This document shows, in pieces, positions 1 through 9,204 of a stretch of 64,000 nt of DNA. The notes under the pieces are model-generated. The model saw only the letters and a program-made list of their open reading frames with translations, ran no database searches and was not told the origin of the DNA. Each line of letters begins with the position of its first letter. Positions within the stretch are counted from its first letter, which is position 1. Source of the DNA: Aromatoleum anaerobium (GTDB lineage Bacteria > Pseudomonadota > Gammaproteobacteria > Burkholderiales > Rhodocyclaceae); NCBI RefSeq assembly GCF_012910705.2, contig NZ_WTVG02000039.1, positions 434,001 to 498,000 on the forward strand. The letters are read 5' to 3'. The translations under genes were made by a program, and so were the position numbers.

Positions 1-216
1 CTGTGCGTCGCGGTCTTGGTTCCGGTCAAGCACGGACACTCGAACATAGGCATCGCAATTCAGGCGCCGATCATGCGACTGACGGCGGACAAGGCACTCC
101 ACTTCCTGCCCGCGTTGCAGCGCGCCGCCCAAGCGCTGGCGAATGTCGAAACGGAAGCCGCTGCCACCGCCAGCCAGGGGGAACCGAACGATGCGCCGCG
201 CCAAGCACGGCGCTGA
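1..216 (+). CDS. C-terminal end of an IclR-family transcriptional regulator (cut by the window edge)
   Basis: The reading frame is open from the first base and ends in TGA after 71 codons, so only the tail of the gene is here. The visible segment has the look of the end of the IclR effector-binding domain: a beta strand (LCVAVLVPVKHG), a short strand (NIGIAIQAP), then the typical closing helix that follows an R-L-T-A-D-K-A-L segment. IclR proteins are dimeric repressors or activators whose C-terminal domain binds aromatic or acid effectors. A low-complexity Ala/Glu tail follows the domain. No DNA-binding domain is visible because it lies upstream of the window, so the assignment rests on a short stretch and the regulated genes are unknown. 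Confidence 0.55.
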   Translation: MCVAVLVPVKHGHSNIGIAIQAPIMRLTADKALHFLPALQRAAQALANVETEAAATASQGEPNDAPRQARR

Positions 217-224
217 CCTTGAAC

Positions 225-557
225 TTACGCCGCCATCGCGGCCAGTTCGCTCGCTGCTTCCTCACGGGTATAGAAGCGCCCGTCCAGCACAAAGCCGGAT
301 ACGACGCTTTCCTTGACGCGCGCTACGCGCCCGTTGGCATGACGGTGTAACACAACGCCATCGGGCAGACCGTCGAGAAGATGAAATGGCGCAGGCCGGC
401 CATCGGCAAAGCGCGAGGGGTAAATTGCGCGCGTCGCGACGTCCATGAAGGCTGGCCGGAAACCGATGGAGCAGTTTTCCTCGCTGCGTCCGCCGGTGTC
501 GCGGAATTCGTGGTTCTCGCAGCGCAGCCGCTGCGGGCTCAACACCTCGCCCCTCAT
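225..557 (-). CDS. Hypothetical protein, 110 aa, coupled to an upstream zinc-ribbon gene
   Basis: I do not recognise the family. The ATG at 557 overlaps the TGA of the preceding gene as ATGA, the classic arrangement for translational coupling, and this decided the start; an upstream ATG at 581 is possible. The protein is soluble, with no signal peptide or membrane segment, and has two Cys residues (in RLRCENHEF and SEENCSIGF). The middle and C-terminal parts (residues 35-100) look like a compact alpha/beta domain with the motif DGLPDGVVLHRHANGRVARV and a helix at the end (TREEAASELAAM). It probably acts with the zinc-ribbon protein made from the same transcript. Nothing links it to steroid metabolism. 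Confidence 0.5.
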   Translation of the reverse strand: MRGEVLSPQRLRCENHEFRDTGGRSEENCSIGFRPAFMDVATRAIYPSRFADGRPAPFHLLDGLPDGVVLHRHANGRVARVKESVVSGFVLDGRFYTREEAASELAAMAA

Positions 558-844
558 TGCAGCCCCCATCCCCACCACCATTGCCCGCTTGCCGTCGTTT
601 GCGGCCGGTCGTCGGGCTGCGTTGCGGGCCCTTGCGTATCGGCATGCACCCCGTTCGCCACGTCCTGTTCGACCCCGCGCAGATTCGCCGCGAGCGTGTT
701 GCAGCGCGCACAGCACATTCGCCCGGAGGTCGTCATGGTCCAGACGTGCTCCCCGCACACGCCACAGGCCCACAGCTCGCGCTGTGCGTCGGCTGGCCGC
801 GAATGTTCCTTCCGATACTCGTCCAATCGAATGACCCTGTTCAT
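554..844 (-). CDS. Small zinc-ribbon protein of unknown function
   Basis: A 96-residue protein with a four-cysteine cluster, CGVCG followed about 13 residues later by CCARC, which is the pattern of a small zinc ribbon. The N-terminus (MNRVIRLDEYRKEH) is helical and charged; the C-terminus is polar, ends in a Trp-rich run (QWWWGWG), and may be disordered. The ATG at 844 is chosen because GGAGG lies about 6 bases upstream; a GTG at 877 in the same frame has no comparable ribosome binding site. The gene overlaps the next one by 4 bases. Small Cys-rich proteins of this kind are common near prophage or plasmid remnants, but no phage gene is seen here. Function unknown. Confidence 0.5.
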   Translation of the reverse strand: MNRVIRLDEYRKEHSRPADAQRELWACGVCGEHVWTMTTSGRMCCARCNTLAANLRGVEQDVANGVHADTQGPATQPDDRPQTTASGQWWWGWGLQ

Positions 845-1108
845 CGCCGCCTCCGCTACGGTTACGCCGAAATTCACCTGACGCTACCGATTCTGTCCGC
901 GCGCGAAGCGAGCCGCATCGTCTCTTTCGAATAGTCCGTGTGGATGAAGGGCGCCCGAAATTGAAGGGTCAAACAGAATGAGTTTGTGCGTCGGCAAAGG
1001 GAAGGCGACGGCTGAGCAGCGACGCGTGCGGTTTCGCAACGATACACGGACCGCGCGACGTCCTGTGGGCAAACGGGGAACAGCGGAAGCACCAGCGGCC
1101 AGCGGTCC

Positions 1109-3025
1109 TCAAAGCCGCCAGCGCGAATGGGTCTCCCAGTCGCTGAATTCGCCGGCCTGAATCGGCATGCCGATGAAATAGCCCTGGGCGGTGTCGCAGC
1201 CCAGCGTCGCCAGGCGTTCCCAGATCGCCTCGTTCTCGACGCCCTCGGCGACCACGCGAAGGTCCAGGTTGTGCCCCAGTTCGATCGTCGAGCGCACGAT
1301 GATCGCCGAGTCATCGCTGGCCACCATGCTCATGACAAACGACTGGTCGATCTTGATCGCATCGACCGGCAGCTTCTGCAGGTAGCTCAGACTGGAATAG
1401 CCGGTGCCGTAGTCGTCGATGAACAGTTCGACATCCATCTGCTTGAGCCGCGAGAGCGTCTCCAGCGCTCCGGCCGGATCGTCCATCAGCGCGCTCTCGG
1501 TAAGCTCAAACTGGATCAGCTCCGGCCGGTTGCCCCAGGTGGCGAACAGCCCGCGGATGCGGTCGAGCAGACTCGGGTCGTGCAGATCCTGCGCCGACAG
1601 GTTGATCGACAGCGGCCGATCCAGCCCGGACTCCTGCCACGCGTAAGCCTGGCAGAACCCGGCTTCAAGCACCCAATGGGTCAGCGGCGTGATCAGGCCT
1701 GCACGCTCGGCCAGCTTGATGAACTCCCCCGGCGACACCAGACCCGCCTGCGGATGCTGCCAGCGCACCAGCGCTTCGGCTCCGCAGACGCGCCCCGAGG
1801 CCATATCGACTTTGGGCTGGCAGTACAGCCGCAGCTCATCGTTTGTGATCGCGCGACGCAGTTCGCCCATCAGCGTAAGGCGGCGCGTGCAGTCCTCGTC
1901 CAGACTTCCGGCATAGAGCGCGTAACCCATGGCGGTCCGCCTCGCCTGGTAGGCGGCCATGCTCGCGCGGCGGATCAGCGCGTCGGGGTCGGAACCGTGG
2001 CCGGGGAATATCGCGACACCGATGCTCGCGCGCGCATCCACCATCAGGCCGGCCAGATCCACCGGTTGCCGGAGTGCGAGCACGAAGCGGCCTGCAACCT
2101 GAGTGGCGTAATCCGCCCCGCCCCCCGGCAACAGGAGCGCGAATTCGTCGTCACCGACTCTCGCCAGCGTTTCGCCCTCCTTGAGCAGTCCTGCCAGGCG
2201 CGACGAAATCTCCTGCAACAACCGGTCGCCCTGGCGGTAGCCCAGGGTATCGTTGATCTCCCGAAAACCGCGTACCTTGATCACCAACAGCGCCAGACTA
2301 CGCTGCCGTTGCCGCGCGAGCCCGACCGCAGCGTGCAGGCACTCGCACAGTGAAAGCCGATTGGGGAGTCCGGTCAGCGCGTCCTCGTAGGCCATGCGCG
2401 CGATTGTCTTCTCCGCCTCGCGGTGATTGGCGCGGATGCGCAGGTTGGCAATGCCGTAAGCCAGATCGTCCGCCAGTTCCGCGAGCAAGCGCACTTCCGC
2501 CTCATCGAAGGCATCGGGGTCGGTCGCGGTGATGCTGAGATTGCCAAGGATTTCGCTGCCGATGCGCAGCGGAAACACACTGATTGCCGCATGTCCGTGC
2601 CGGATTGCCTCGTCTCGCCAGTGCGCCAAGGCGGGATCGTTCAATATGTTTCTGCCGATCACTGCTTGACCGGTACGCACCGCGGTGCCGGTGGGACCGA
2701 GCCCAAGTCCGGATTCACCCCACGTGAGGGGGGTGGATTCCAGTACTCCGGCCTCGACCCCCACGTACGCCATGGGCTGGATACTTTTCTGCTTATCGTG
2801 CTGGGCGTAGCCCACCCACGCCACCCGGTAGCCGCCCTGTTCGACGATCACCCGGCACATCGCGTGCAGGAGCGTCTCCTCGTCGTCTGCCCGCAGCAGC
2901 GTCCGGTTACCCGCGCTCAAGGTTCTGAGCGCGCGATTGACGCGGCCCAATTCTCCCACCGCCGACGGTGCTGGCGACTCGCGGGATTCGACATCGGTAC
3001 TCGGCGCGTCCGGGGGGACGATCAT
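1109..3025 (-). CDS. GAF-GGDEF-EAL cyclic-di-GMP signalling protein
   Basis: A 638-residue cytoplasmic signalling protein. Residues about 30-200 form a GAF sensor domain; a diguanylate cyclase fold follows (about 210-375) and then an EAL phosphodiesterase domain (about 385-635). The cyclase signature reads RVGDDEF, GDDEF instead of GGDEF, so cyclase activity is doubtful. The EAL domain looks intact: EALVRW, the E-D-D-Y-G-T-G-Y-S-S loop and EGVE are all present, so c-di-GMP hydrolysis to pGpG is the likely activity, with the GGDEF part possibly acting as a GTP sensor. No membrane segment is seen. It stands alone between the small unknown genes and the first steroid operon, and a functional link to either is not evident. 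Confidence 0.9.
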   Translation of the reverse strand: MIVPPDAPSTDVESRESPAPSAVGELGRVNRALRTLSAGNRTLLRADDEETLLHAMCRVIVEQGGYRVAWVGYAQHDKQKSIQPMAYVGVEAGVLESTPLTWGESGLGLGPTGTAVRTGQAVIGRNILNDPALAHWRDEAIRHGHAAISVFPLRIGSEILGNLSITATDPDAFDEAEVRLLAELADDLAYGIANLRIRANHREAEKTIARMAYEDALTGLPNRLSLCECLHAAVGLARQRQRSLALLVIKVRGFREINDTLGYRQGDRLLQEISSRLAGLLKEGETLARVGDDEFALLLPGGGADYATQVAGRFVLALRQPVDLAGLMVDARASIGVAIFPGHGSDPDALIRRASMAAYQARRTAMGYALYAGSLDEDCTRRLTLMGELRRAITNDELRLYCQPKVDMASGRVCGAEALVRWQHPQAGLVSPGEFIKLAERAGLITPLTHWVLEAGFCQAYAWQESGLDRPLSINLSAQDLHDPSLLDRIRGLFATWGNRPELIQFELTESALMDDPAGALETLSRLKQMDVELFIDDYGTGYSSLSYLQKLPVDAIKIDQSFVMSMVASDDSAIIVRSTIELGHNLDLRVVAEGVENEAIWERLATLGCDTAQGYFIGMPIQAGEFSDWETHSRWRL

Positions 3026-3108
3026 GATCGGTCTCGGGTGCCCTTGGCTTCATTCATATTAGCCCGACTTTCCCGGCTGATGCCGGACAGTGACCGACGC
3101 GGCAATTA

Positions 3109-3801
3109 TCAGGGGCGGCGGTGAGTGATCCGGGTCAGCATGAACACCGAGCGCAACGCATCGCTGCGGCCCGCGATCGCCACCGGCAACAGTTCGCGCA
3201 CGTCGCGCCTGCCCAACGCATCGACAAGTTCGTCGAGCGACGCGAACCACCATTCAATGATCATCGCGAACTCGTAGCCTGGCGGCGGCTCGGCGTAAAC
3301 CTCGTTCAGTACAACACGCCGGGCGCGTGCCGCCGCGGCTACAGCGAGCCAAGGCGCACCGTCGTTGCGCATGCATTCCCGATGAAAATCCCCGGGCTCG
3401 ACCGCGTCGCGCGGACGCAGGAAGGCGATCACGCAGACCTCGGTCTGCGGCGCATCGCGTAACACCGCCTCGCAACACGTCAGCGTGAAGTTGCGCACAT
3501 AGGCCGAGAACACCCGCGGCTCGTCGGGCCGCATCACGCGCAGCGTGTCCGCGTCGGTCCAGATGTCGGTCGCCGCCTGCAAGTCGCGCAACTGCAACAG
3601 ATTCACACCGTCGTAATCGTCCGCCAAGCCGTGCACCGGCACCACATCGAGCACGCGCGAACATTGCGCGACCCCGCGCACCTTGTCCTGCACGTTCGGA
3701 CATTGCCGCCCCAGAGCCGAATGCTCGCGCCAGGCCTGCGGAAAATCTTGGGGCGCGAGCGCCGGATTGCGCCGCGCGAGGTAGATCATTTTCCAGTTCA
3801 A
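3109..3801 (-). CDS. EthD-domain protein
   Basis: The N-terminus (MIYLARRNPALAPQDFPQAW followed by REHSALG) matches the start of EthD-type ferredoxin-like dimeric barrels, and a second similar module may follow after residue 110, giving about 230 residues, twice the usual EthD length. EthD proteins accompany catabolic operons but their biochemical role is mostly unclear. It is the last gene of the minus-strand operon that starts with the SDR at 7879. The start is uncertain: TTG at 3801 has GGAG seven bases upstream, ATG at 3789 matches the usual family start, and TTG at 3822 would overlap the preceding stop. I chose 3801 for its ribosome binding site. Confidence 0.65.
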   Translation of the reverse strand: MNWKMIYLARRNPALAPQDFPQAWREHSALGRQCPNVQDKVRGVAQCSRVLDVVPVHGLADDYDGVNLLQLRDLQAATDIWTDADTLRVMRPDEPRVFSAYVRNFTLTCCEAVLRDAPQTEVCVIAFLRPRDAVEPGDFHRECMRNDGAPWLAVAAAARARRVVLNEVYAEPPPGYEFAMIIEWWFASLDELVDALGRRDVRELLPVAIAGRSDALRSVFMLTRITHRRP

Positions 3802-3818
3802 GCGCTCGCTCCGGCGTG

Positions 3819-4697
3819 TCAATCGACAATCACGTCGCTATAGACCGGCGGCGCCCCCAGCATCCGGCGATAGCTCGGGGGTTGGCGACCGTCGATATCG
3901 GTGACGCCATATTCGACGGCAAGTTCGGCATCGATCCACACCTTGCCGCTGCGCGCCATGCGATCGGGCGCGCGCGACAGCGCATCGATGACACGCCCCG
4001 GAAACTGCGGCGACTGCATGCGTGCCAGTGACGGTTCGTACTTGCGCGCGAGTTCCGGATCGGTCAGTGCCCATTCGGTGCGCTCGGTACGCAGCAGCCC
4101 CATCCACAGCGACACCACGGCGACATTGTGTGAGCGCAGATCCACCGCCATGTCGTGCGCCATCTTGTCGACTGCGGCCTTGCCGGCACCGTAGGCCGGG
4201 CCGTGCATATAGCACACCGAACCGTAGGACGAGGTATGCACGATCAGGCCCGAGCGCTGCGCGAGCATGATCGGCGCGGCGTGCCAACTCGCCACGTAAT
4301 GCGAACGCATGCCGACTTTCAGCAGGTCCAGCATGTGCAGCGGTTTCTCCCAGAACGGCCCACTGCGCGTCAACTCGTCGGGAATCGAGCAGGCGTTATT
4401 GACGAGGATGTCGAGCCGCCCCTGCTCATGGCGCACTCGCTCGAACAGCGCCGCCACCTGCGCGTCGTCGCCATGGTCGCACAGCACCGGAATGCCGAGC
4501 CCGCCGGCCGCGGTCACCGCCTCGGCAGCCGCGAAAACGGTACCCGGCAGCTTCGCATCGCCCTCGGCGGCGCTGCGGCCGGTGACGTACACCGTCGCAC
4601 CGGTCGCGCCGAGCGCGAGCGCGATGCCCTTGCCAGCGCCGCGACTCGCGCCGGTCACAACGGCGATTCGCGGCTTGTCGCTGCGTTGTTCGTTCAT
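3819..4697 (-). CDS. Short-chain dehydrogenase/reductase, DHRS1-like
   Basis: A 292-residue NAD(P)-dependent oxidoreductase. It has the Rossmann glycine motif TGASRGAGKG near residue 16, the LVNNACS strand, a catalytic Ser in VHTSSYGS and the Y-x3-K pair in YGAGKAAVDK. Length and the long insert after NNA (SGPFWEKPLHMLDLL) resemble DHRS1-type SDRs rather than the classical 250-residue forms. The substrate is not known; context suggests a hydroxyacyl-CoA or hydroxysteroid. The start is ATG 4697 just upstream of the motif. A broken paralogue, missing both ends, lies at 46744-47205. It follows the ACAD pair in the operon and ends next to the EthD gene. Confidence 0.8.
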   Translation of the reverse strand: MNEQRSDKPRIAVVTGASRGAGKGIALALGATGATVYVTGRSAAEGDAKLPGTVFAAAEAVTAAGGLGIPVLCDHGDDAQVAALFERVRHEQGRLDILVNNACSIPDELTRSGPFWEKPLHMLDLLKVGMRSHYVASWHAAPIMLAQRSGLIVHTSSYGSVCYMHGPAYGAGKAAVDKMAHDMAVDLRSHNVAVVSLWMGLLRTERTEWALTDPELARKYEPSLARMQSPQFPGRVIDALSRAPDRMARSGKVWIDAELAVEYGVTDIDGRQPPSYRRMLGAPPVYSDVIVD

Positions 4698-4731
4698 ATT
4701 GCCCTTTCCGGGGATTGGCTCAGCCCGACAC

Positions 4732-5967
4732 TCAGCGCGCCAACTGGTTGAACGCCACGCCCTTGTCAGTACGCGGTTCCGGCGGCAGGCCGAGCACACG
4801 CTCGCCAACACTGTTCTTGACGATCTCGTCGGTCCCGCCGGCGATGCGCATGCCCGCCGCGCCGAACCACAATTGCTCGACAAGGCGCCAGGATTCACCG
4901 ACCTCCTTGGCCGCCAGCACGCCGCGCTCGCCCTGCAGATCGATCGCCAGATAGCCAAAGTCCTGCAGCGTGCGCGCGCCGACGATCTTCGCGATCGACA
5001 GCTCCGGTCCCGGCTCCTTGCCCTTGCCGAGCGCGGTCAGCCCGCGGCATTGCAGCAGCCACAGGCCCTGAGCATTCAGGTACAGATCGGCCAGCCGCTC
5101 GCGCATGCGTCCGTCGGCGAGCGCGCGGCCGCCGTTGAACTGCGCTGCGCGCATCAGCTCCGCAGCGGTCCGCCACAGCTCCGGCGGCATCACCCCGCCG
5201 ATCGACAGGCGCTCGTTCATCAGCGCGGTCAGCGTCACCTTCCAGCCCGCACCGATCGCGCCGACGCGCTGGCTGTCCGGGATGAACACGCCGTTGAAGA
5301 ACACCTCGTTGAACTCCGCCTCGCCGTTGGCCTGGCGAATCGGCCGGACTTCGACGCCCGGCGACTTCATGTCGATGTAGAAGGTTGTCAGGCCGTCGAA
5401 TTTCGGCACGTCCGGATCGGTACGCGTGAGCACCATGCCGAACTCCGCGAACTGTGCGAGCGTCGTCCATACTTTCTGGCCGTTCAGTATCCAGCCGTCG
5501 CGGCCGTCAGTGCAGCGCTCGGCGCGCGTGCGCACCATGCCGAGGTCCGAGCCCGCGCCCGGCTCCGACAGCAACTGGCACCACAACTCCTTGCCATGCA
5601 GCGCCGGGCCGACGTGGCGTGCGCGTACTTCGGGGCTCGCATGCACGAACAGCGACGGGATCACCATGCCGAGGCTCACCGCGAAAAGATTCTGCGGCAC
5701 GTCGAAGTGGCCTTCCTCCTCGCGGTAGATCACTTCCTGCATCGGCGTGCCGCCACGGCCGCCCAGCGGCACCGGCCACGTGATCGCGCCGAACCCGGCC
5801 GCCGCCTTGCGCCCCTGCCAGTCGCGCGAGGCCTGCATGCGTTCGGCTGCGGACAGGCCGCGCCCGTGCATCTGGTCCGGCCGCTCCTTGCGCGTCGCGT
5901 TCGCTTCGAGCCAGCTGCGGCACTCGCGGCGGAATGCCGCTTCTTCCAGGGAATCGTTGAAATCCAT
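4732..5967 (-). CDS. Acyl-CoA dehydrogenase, large subunit of a heteromeric pair
   Basis: An ACAD of 411 residues, probably oxidising a steroid-derived acyl-CoA to the 2-enoyl-CoA with FAD. The flavin/substrate segments LSEPGAGSD and LNGQKVWTT are intact. The usual loop Glu of medium-chain ACADs is missing (IAGGTDEI has Gly where YEGT has Glu), but NERLSIGG carries a Glu at the helix position used by isovaleryl-type and steroid FadE enzymes, so this is probably the catalytic subunit. It is closely similar to the protein at 40991-42220. Its partner is the frameshifted small subunit immediately upstream in the operon (5986-7077). Steroid ACADs of this sort are alpha2-beta2 tetramers in mycobacteria; that the pair here does the same is inference. 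Confidence 0.85.
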   Translation of the reverse strand: MDFNDSLEEAAFRRECRSWLEANATRKERPDQMHGRGLSAAERMQASRDWQGRKAAAGFGAITWPVPLGGRGGTPMQEVIYREEEGHFDVPQNLFAVSLGMVIPSLFVHASPEVRARHVGPALHGKELWCQLLSEPGAGSDLGMVRTRAERCTDGRDGWILNGQKVWTTLAQFAEFGMVLTRTDPDVPKFDGLTTFYIDMKSPGVEVRPIRQANGEAEFNEVFFNGVFIPDSQRVGAIGAGWKVTLTALMNERLSIGGVMPPELWRTAAELMRAAQFNGGRALADGRMRERLADLYLNAQGLWLLQCRGLTALGKGKEPGPELSIAKIVGARTLQDFGYLAIDLQGERGVLAAKEVGESWRLVEQLWFGAAGMRIAGGTDEIVKNSVGERVLGLPPEPRTDKGVAFNQLAR

Positions 5968-5985
5968 GCAATGGCTCCTTGATCG

Positions 5986-7077
5986 TCAGGCCGCGAGCTG
6001 GCTTTCCAGCGTGCGCACGAGGTGCTCGCCCCATTCGTGCCGACTGCCGAGCATCACCGCGAGCTGGCGCGCGCGGCGGTAGTAAAGGTGGCAATCCATC
6101 TCCCACGTGTAGCCCATACCACCGTGGGTCTGGATGTTCTCCTGCGCCGCGTAGCTGAACGCGTCGGTTGCCGCGATGCGTGCTCCGGCCGCCGCACGGG
6201 GAAGTTCAGGCGCATCGCTGGCGAGCGCCCACGCGCCGTAGTAGCAATGCGCGCGCGCGCCATCTCGTTGCGCGTGTAGATGTCCGCGAGCTTGTGCTTG
6301 ATGCCTTGGTAGGAGCCGATCGCACGCCCGAACGCCTTGCGCTCACGCGCATACGCGGCCGCCATTGCAAGCGCCGTGTCGGCACCGCCGAGTTGCTCGA
6401 AGGCGACGAGGATCGCCGCCCGGTCGCGCACCCACTGCAGCAACCCGGCCGCATCGGCACATCCGTCGAGCACTTCGGCCGGTGTCGCCTCGAACACCAG
6501 TTCGGCAAAGCCGCGCGACGGATCGATCGTCGCCAGTCGCCGCCGACGCACGCCCGCGGCGAGGTCGGCCACGACCAGCACCGTCTGGCCGTTCGCCGCC
6601 TCGGCCAGCACCACGGCAAACACGGCCGCCTCGCCGTCGGCAACCAGCGGCACGCTGCCGTTCAGGGTCTTGCCGTCGAAGCGCGGCAAGACTACCGGCG
6701 GATTCGCGTCGAGCGGCGCCGCGAGCGTCGCCACCGCGCCATCGGCCACGCGAGGCAGCCAGCGCAACTGCTGCGCCTCACTCGCGCCGAGCAGCAGCGC
6801 CTGCACCGCCAGATACAGCGGGCGCCGGTGCGAGCTGGCGACCGATCTCCTCGGCGACGACGCACAGCTCCAGCGCACCCATGCTGTGGCCGCCACAGCG
6901 CTCGGGCAGCATCAGCGCCGTCACGCCCATATCGGCCAGCCCGCGCCACACCTTCACACTGTGTGTCAGCCCCTGCTCCATCACCTGCCGCGCCTCGGCG
7001 AGCGGCGACTCCTTGACGAGGAACTTGCGCACCTCGTCGCGCAGCATTTTCTGGTCGTCGGAAAAATCGAAATTCAT
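5986..7077 (-). pseudogene. Acyl-CoA dehydrogenase small subunit with two frameshifts
   Basis: The start (MNFDFSDDQKMLRDEVRKFL) and the whole length match the intact paralogue at 39887-40975, but the frame changes twice. The first break, near 6830, follows EEIGRQLAPAP and loses a few residues relative to the paralogue. The second, near 6250, falls in a GCGCGCGC run right after YTRNEMAR; beyond it the expected C-terminus (CYYGAWALASDAPEL through GGMGYTWEMDCHLYYRR) is open to a TGA at 5986. The total length stays a multiple of three, so the two shifts compensate. The GC-run shift could be a sequencing error; the first looks more like a true small deletion. If real, the large subunit at 4732 would have to pair with another small subunit, for example 39887-40975. 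Confidence 0.75.
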
Positions 7078-7114
7078 GTTCGCAATCCTGTCAGCAGGCC
7101 GGCACGCGGCGGGT

Positions 7115-7879
7115 TCAGATCGTCGACGAACCGCCGTTGAGCGCCAGCGTCTGGCCGGTCATCCACGACGCCTCGTTCGCCACCAGATAACTCACCACCG
7201 CCCCCACGTCCTCCGGCGTCCCCGCACGCCCGACCGCAGTCGTCGCCTTCGCGATCTCGTCATAGCCGAAGTTGTTCATGCAGCCCAGCGACACCGCATT
7301 GACGGTCACCCCGCGGCGGCCGACCTCATGCGCGAGATGACGCATGAAGCCCAGCGCCGCCGACTTCGCCGCGGCGTAGTTCGACAGCCCCATGCCCATG
7401 CCCTGCCGCCACGACTCTGACGTAATGACGATGATGCGGCCGAAGCTGCGCTCGCACATGCCGTCGACCACCAGCCGCGTGAGCCCGAGGATTGCACGCA
7501 GGTTGAGATCGAGCTGGATCTCGAAATCCTCGTCCTTCAAATCCTTGAACTTGCGCAGCGAATCTGGCATCGCCGGCGGCACACCGGCGTTATTCACCAG
7601 AATGTCGATCTCGCCAAACTCGCGCCGCGCGGTCGCGACGATCTGCTCGCGCACCTCCGCCTTCGTGATGTCACCGGGCGCGGCACACACCTCGAAACCT
7701 TCGGCCCGCAAGGCCGCCACCGCCTGCTCCACACGCTCGGGGAAATAGTCATTGACCACGACCTTCGCCCCCTGCGTCGCCAACGCCCGCACAATCCCCA
7801 ACCCCATCCCCCGGCCGGATCCGGTCACCAGCGCCACCCGCCCCTCGATATCGAACAACCGCTTCGCCTTCGTATTCAT
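7115..7879 (-). CDS. Classical short-chain dehydrogenase/reductase
   Basis: A 254-residue classical SDR. Motifs in order: TGSGRGMGLG (cofactor), DI at the end of the third strand, LVNNAGVPP, catalytic Ser in VITSESW and Y-x3-K in SNYAAAKSA, and a C-terminal MTGQTLALNGG typical of FabG-like enzymes. Asp after the second strand (VVVNDYF) suggests NAD(H) rather than NADP(H). A beta-hydroxyacyl-CoA or hydroxysteroid is the likely substrate from context. It is the first gene of the minus-strand operon that runs to 3109, and a copy of the steroid-cluster dyad lies 61 bp upstream of the ATG. Confidence 0.8.
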   Translation of the reverse strand: MNTKAKRLFDIEGRVALVTGSGRGMGLGIVRALATQGAKVVVNDYFPERVEQAVAALRAEGFEVCAAPGDITKAEVREQIVATARREFGEIDILVNNAGVPPAMPDSLRKFKDLKDEDFEIQLDLNLRAILGLTRLVVDGMCERSFGRIIVITSESWRQGMGMGLSNYAAAKSAALGFMRHLAHEVGRRGVTVNAVSLGCMNNFGYDEIAKATTAVGRAGTPEDVGAVVSYLVANEASWMTGQTLALNGGSSTI

Positions 7880-7939
7880 TTACCGTCCCTTTCTGGCATG
7901 TGCGTGAAACCCATCTTCGGACACGCCGGTACGACCCGA

Positions 7940-7959
7940 CATCGTCCATAGAGGGTAGG
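7940..7959. promoter_or_regulatory. Candidate operator, dyad copy (weak)
   Basis: CATCGTCCATAGAGGGTAGG. The left half matches the consensus CATCGTCC-N4-GGACGATG exactly; the right half is degenerate. It lies 61 bp upstream of the SDR start at 7879 in the short gap before the thiolase gene's end. It is one of ten copies in the window. Confidence 0.5.
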
Positions 7960-7993
7960 CCGGGCCATATCGGTTGAAGAGGGCCGGAAACCC

Positions 7994-9196
7994 TCAGCAC
8001 ACCTCGAACAAGCCCGCTGCCCCCATGCCGCCGCCGATGCACATCGACACGACAACATATTTCACCCCACGGCGGCGCCCTTCAAGCAGGGCGTGGCCGA
8101 CCATGCGGGTGCCGGACATGCCGAAGGGGTGGCCGATGGCGATGGCGCCGCCGTTGACGTTGAGACGCTCGTCGGGGATGCCGAGGACGTCGCGGCAGTG
8201 GATGACCTGGCAGGCGAAGGCTTCGTTGATTTCCCACAGGCCGATGTCGCTCGCTTTGAGGCCGAAGCGGTTGAGCAGCTTGGGCACGGCGAACACCGGG
8301 CCGATGCCCATTTCCTCGGGCGCGCAGCCGGCGACGGCGATGCCGCGGTAGATGCCGAGCGGAGCGATACCGCGGCGGCCCGCTTCGGCACGGCTCATCA
8401 CGAGCGCGGCGGCGGCGCCGTCGGAAAACTGCGAGGCGTTGCCGGCGGTGATGAATTCGCCCTGCTGCACCCACTTGCCGTCCTTCCAGACCGGTTTCAG
8501 CGCGGCCAAATCCTCGAGCTTCGTCGAGGCGCGGTTGCATTCGTCGCGGTCGGCGACCACGTCCTCGTGGCCTGCGGGGTTGCCTTCCTTGTCAAACAGC
8601 GCCTTGCGCGCGGCGAGCGGCACGATCTCGTCGACGAAAAGGCCCGCGGCCTGCGCGGCGGCGGTGCGCTGCTGGCTCTGAAAGGCATAGGCGTCCTGCG
8701 CGGCGCGCGAGATGCCATAGCGGCGCGACACGATCTCGGCGGTCTCGAGCATCGGGATGTACGCCGAAGGCATCACGTCCATGACCGCGACGGACTGTGC
8801 GCGCCAGGTGTTCTTGTGTTTGGTCTGCGTCAGCGACAGCGACTCGACGCCGCCGGCGACGGCGATCTGCATTTCGCCGGCGAGGATGTTCTTCGCGGCG
8901 ACGCCGATCGTCATCAGGCCGGACGCGCACATGCGGTCGAGCGCCATGCCGGGCACAGTCTGCGGCAGACCGCCGGTGTAGGCACACAGGCGGCCGATGT
9001 TGTAGGCCTGGGTGCCTTGCTGCACCGCGGCGCCCATGATGACGTCCTCGACTGAACCCGGCTCGATGCCGGCGCGCTCGACGACGGCGCGCACGACGTG
9101 GCCCCCGAGCACCGGCGCCTCGGTGTCATTGAAAGATCCGCGGAAAGATTTGGCGAGCGCTGTGCGCGCGGTGGCGACGATGACGGCTTCGTTCAT
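7994..9196 (-). CDS. Acetyl-CoA acetyltransferase-type thiolase
   Basis: A 400-residue thiolase. The nucleophilic Cys is in DRMCASGLM, the NEAF loop in [11 protein letters not shown], the catalytic His in [14 protein letters not shown] and the second Cys in [11 protein letters not shown], so it should be active in thiolytic cleavage of a 3-ketoacyl-CoA. It is the last gene of the long operon starting at 21852, after the MaoC gene. ATG 9196 is taken as start; a GTG at 9208 would overlap the MaoC stop as GTGA. It is a different subfamily from the FadA6-like thiolase at 12981-14132, so two distinct cleavage steps are served by this operon. Confidence 0.85.
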   Translation of the reverse strand: MNEAVIVATARTALAKSFRGSFNDTEAPVLGGHVVRAVVERAGIEPGSVEDVIMGAAVQQGTQAYNIGRLCAYTGGLPQTVPGMALDRMCASGLMTIGVAAKNILAGEMQIAVAGGVESLSLTQTKHKNTWRAQSVAVMDVMPSAYIPMLETAEIVSRRYGISRAAQDAYAFQSQQRTAAAQAAGLFVDEIVPLAARKALFDKEGNPAGHEDVVADRDECNRASTKLEDLAALKPVWKDGKWVQQGEFITAGNASQFSDGAAAALVMSRAEAGRRGIAPLGIYRGIAVAGCAPEEMGIGPVFAVPKLLNRFGLKASDIGLWEINEAFACQVIHCRDVLGIPDERLNVNGGAIAIGHPFGMSGTRMVGHALLEGRRRGVKYVVVSMCIGGGMGAAGLFEVC

Positions 9197-9204
9197 GTGG
9201 TTTC

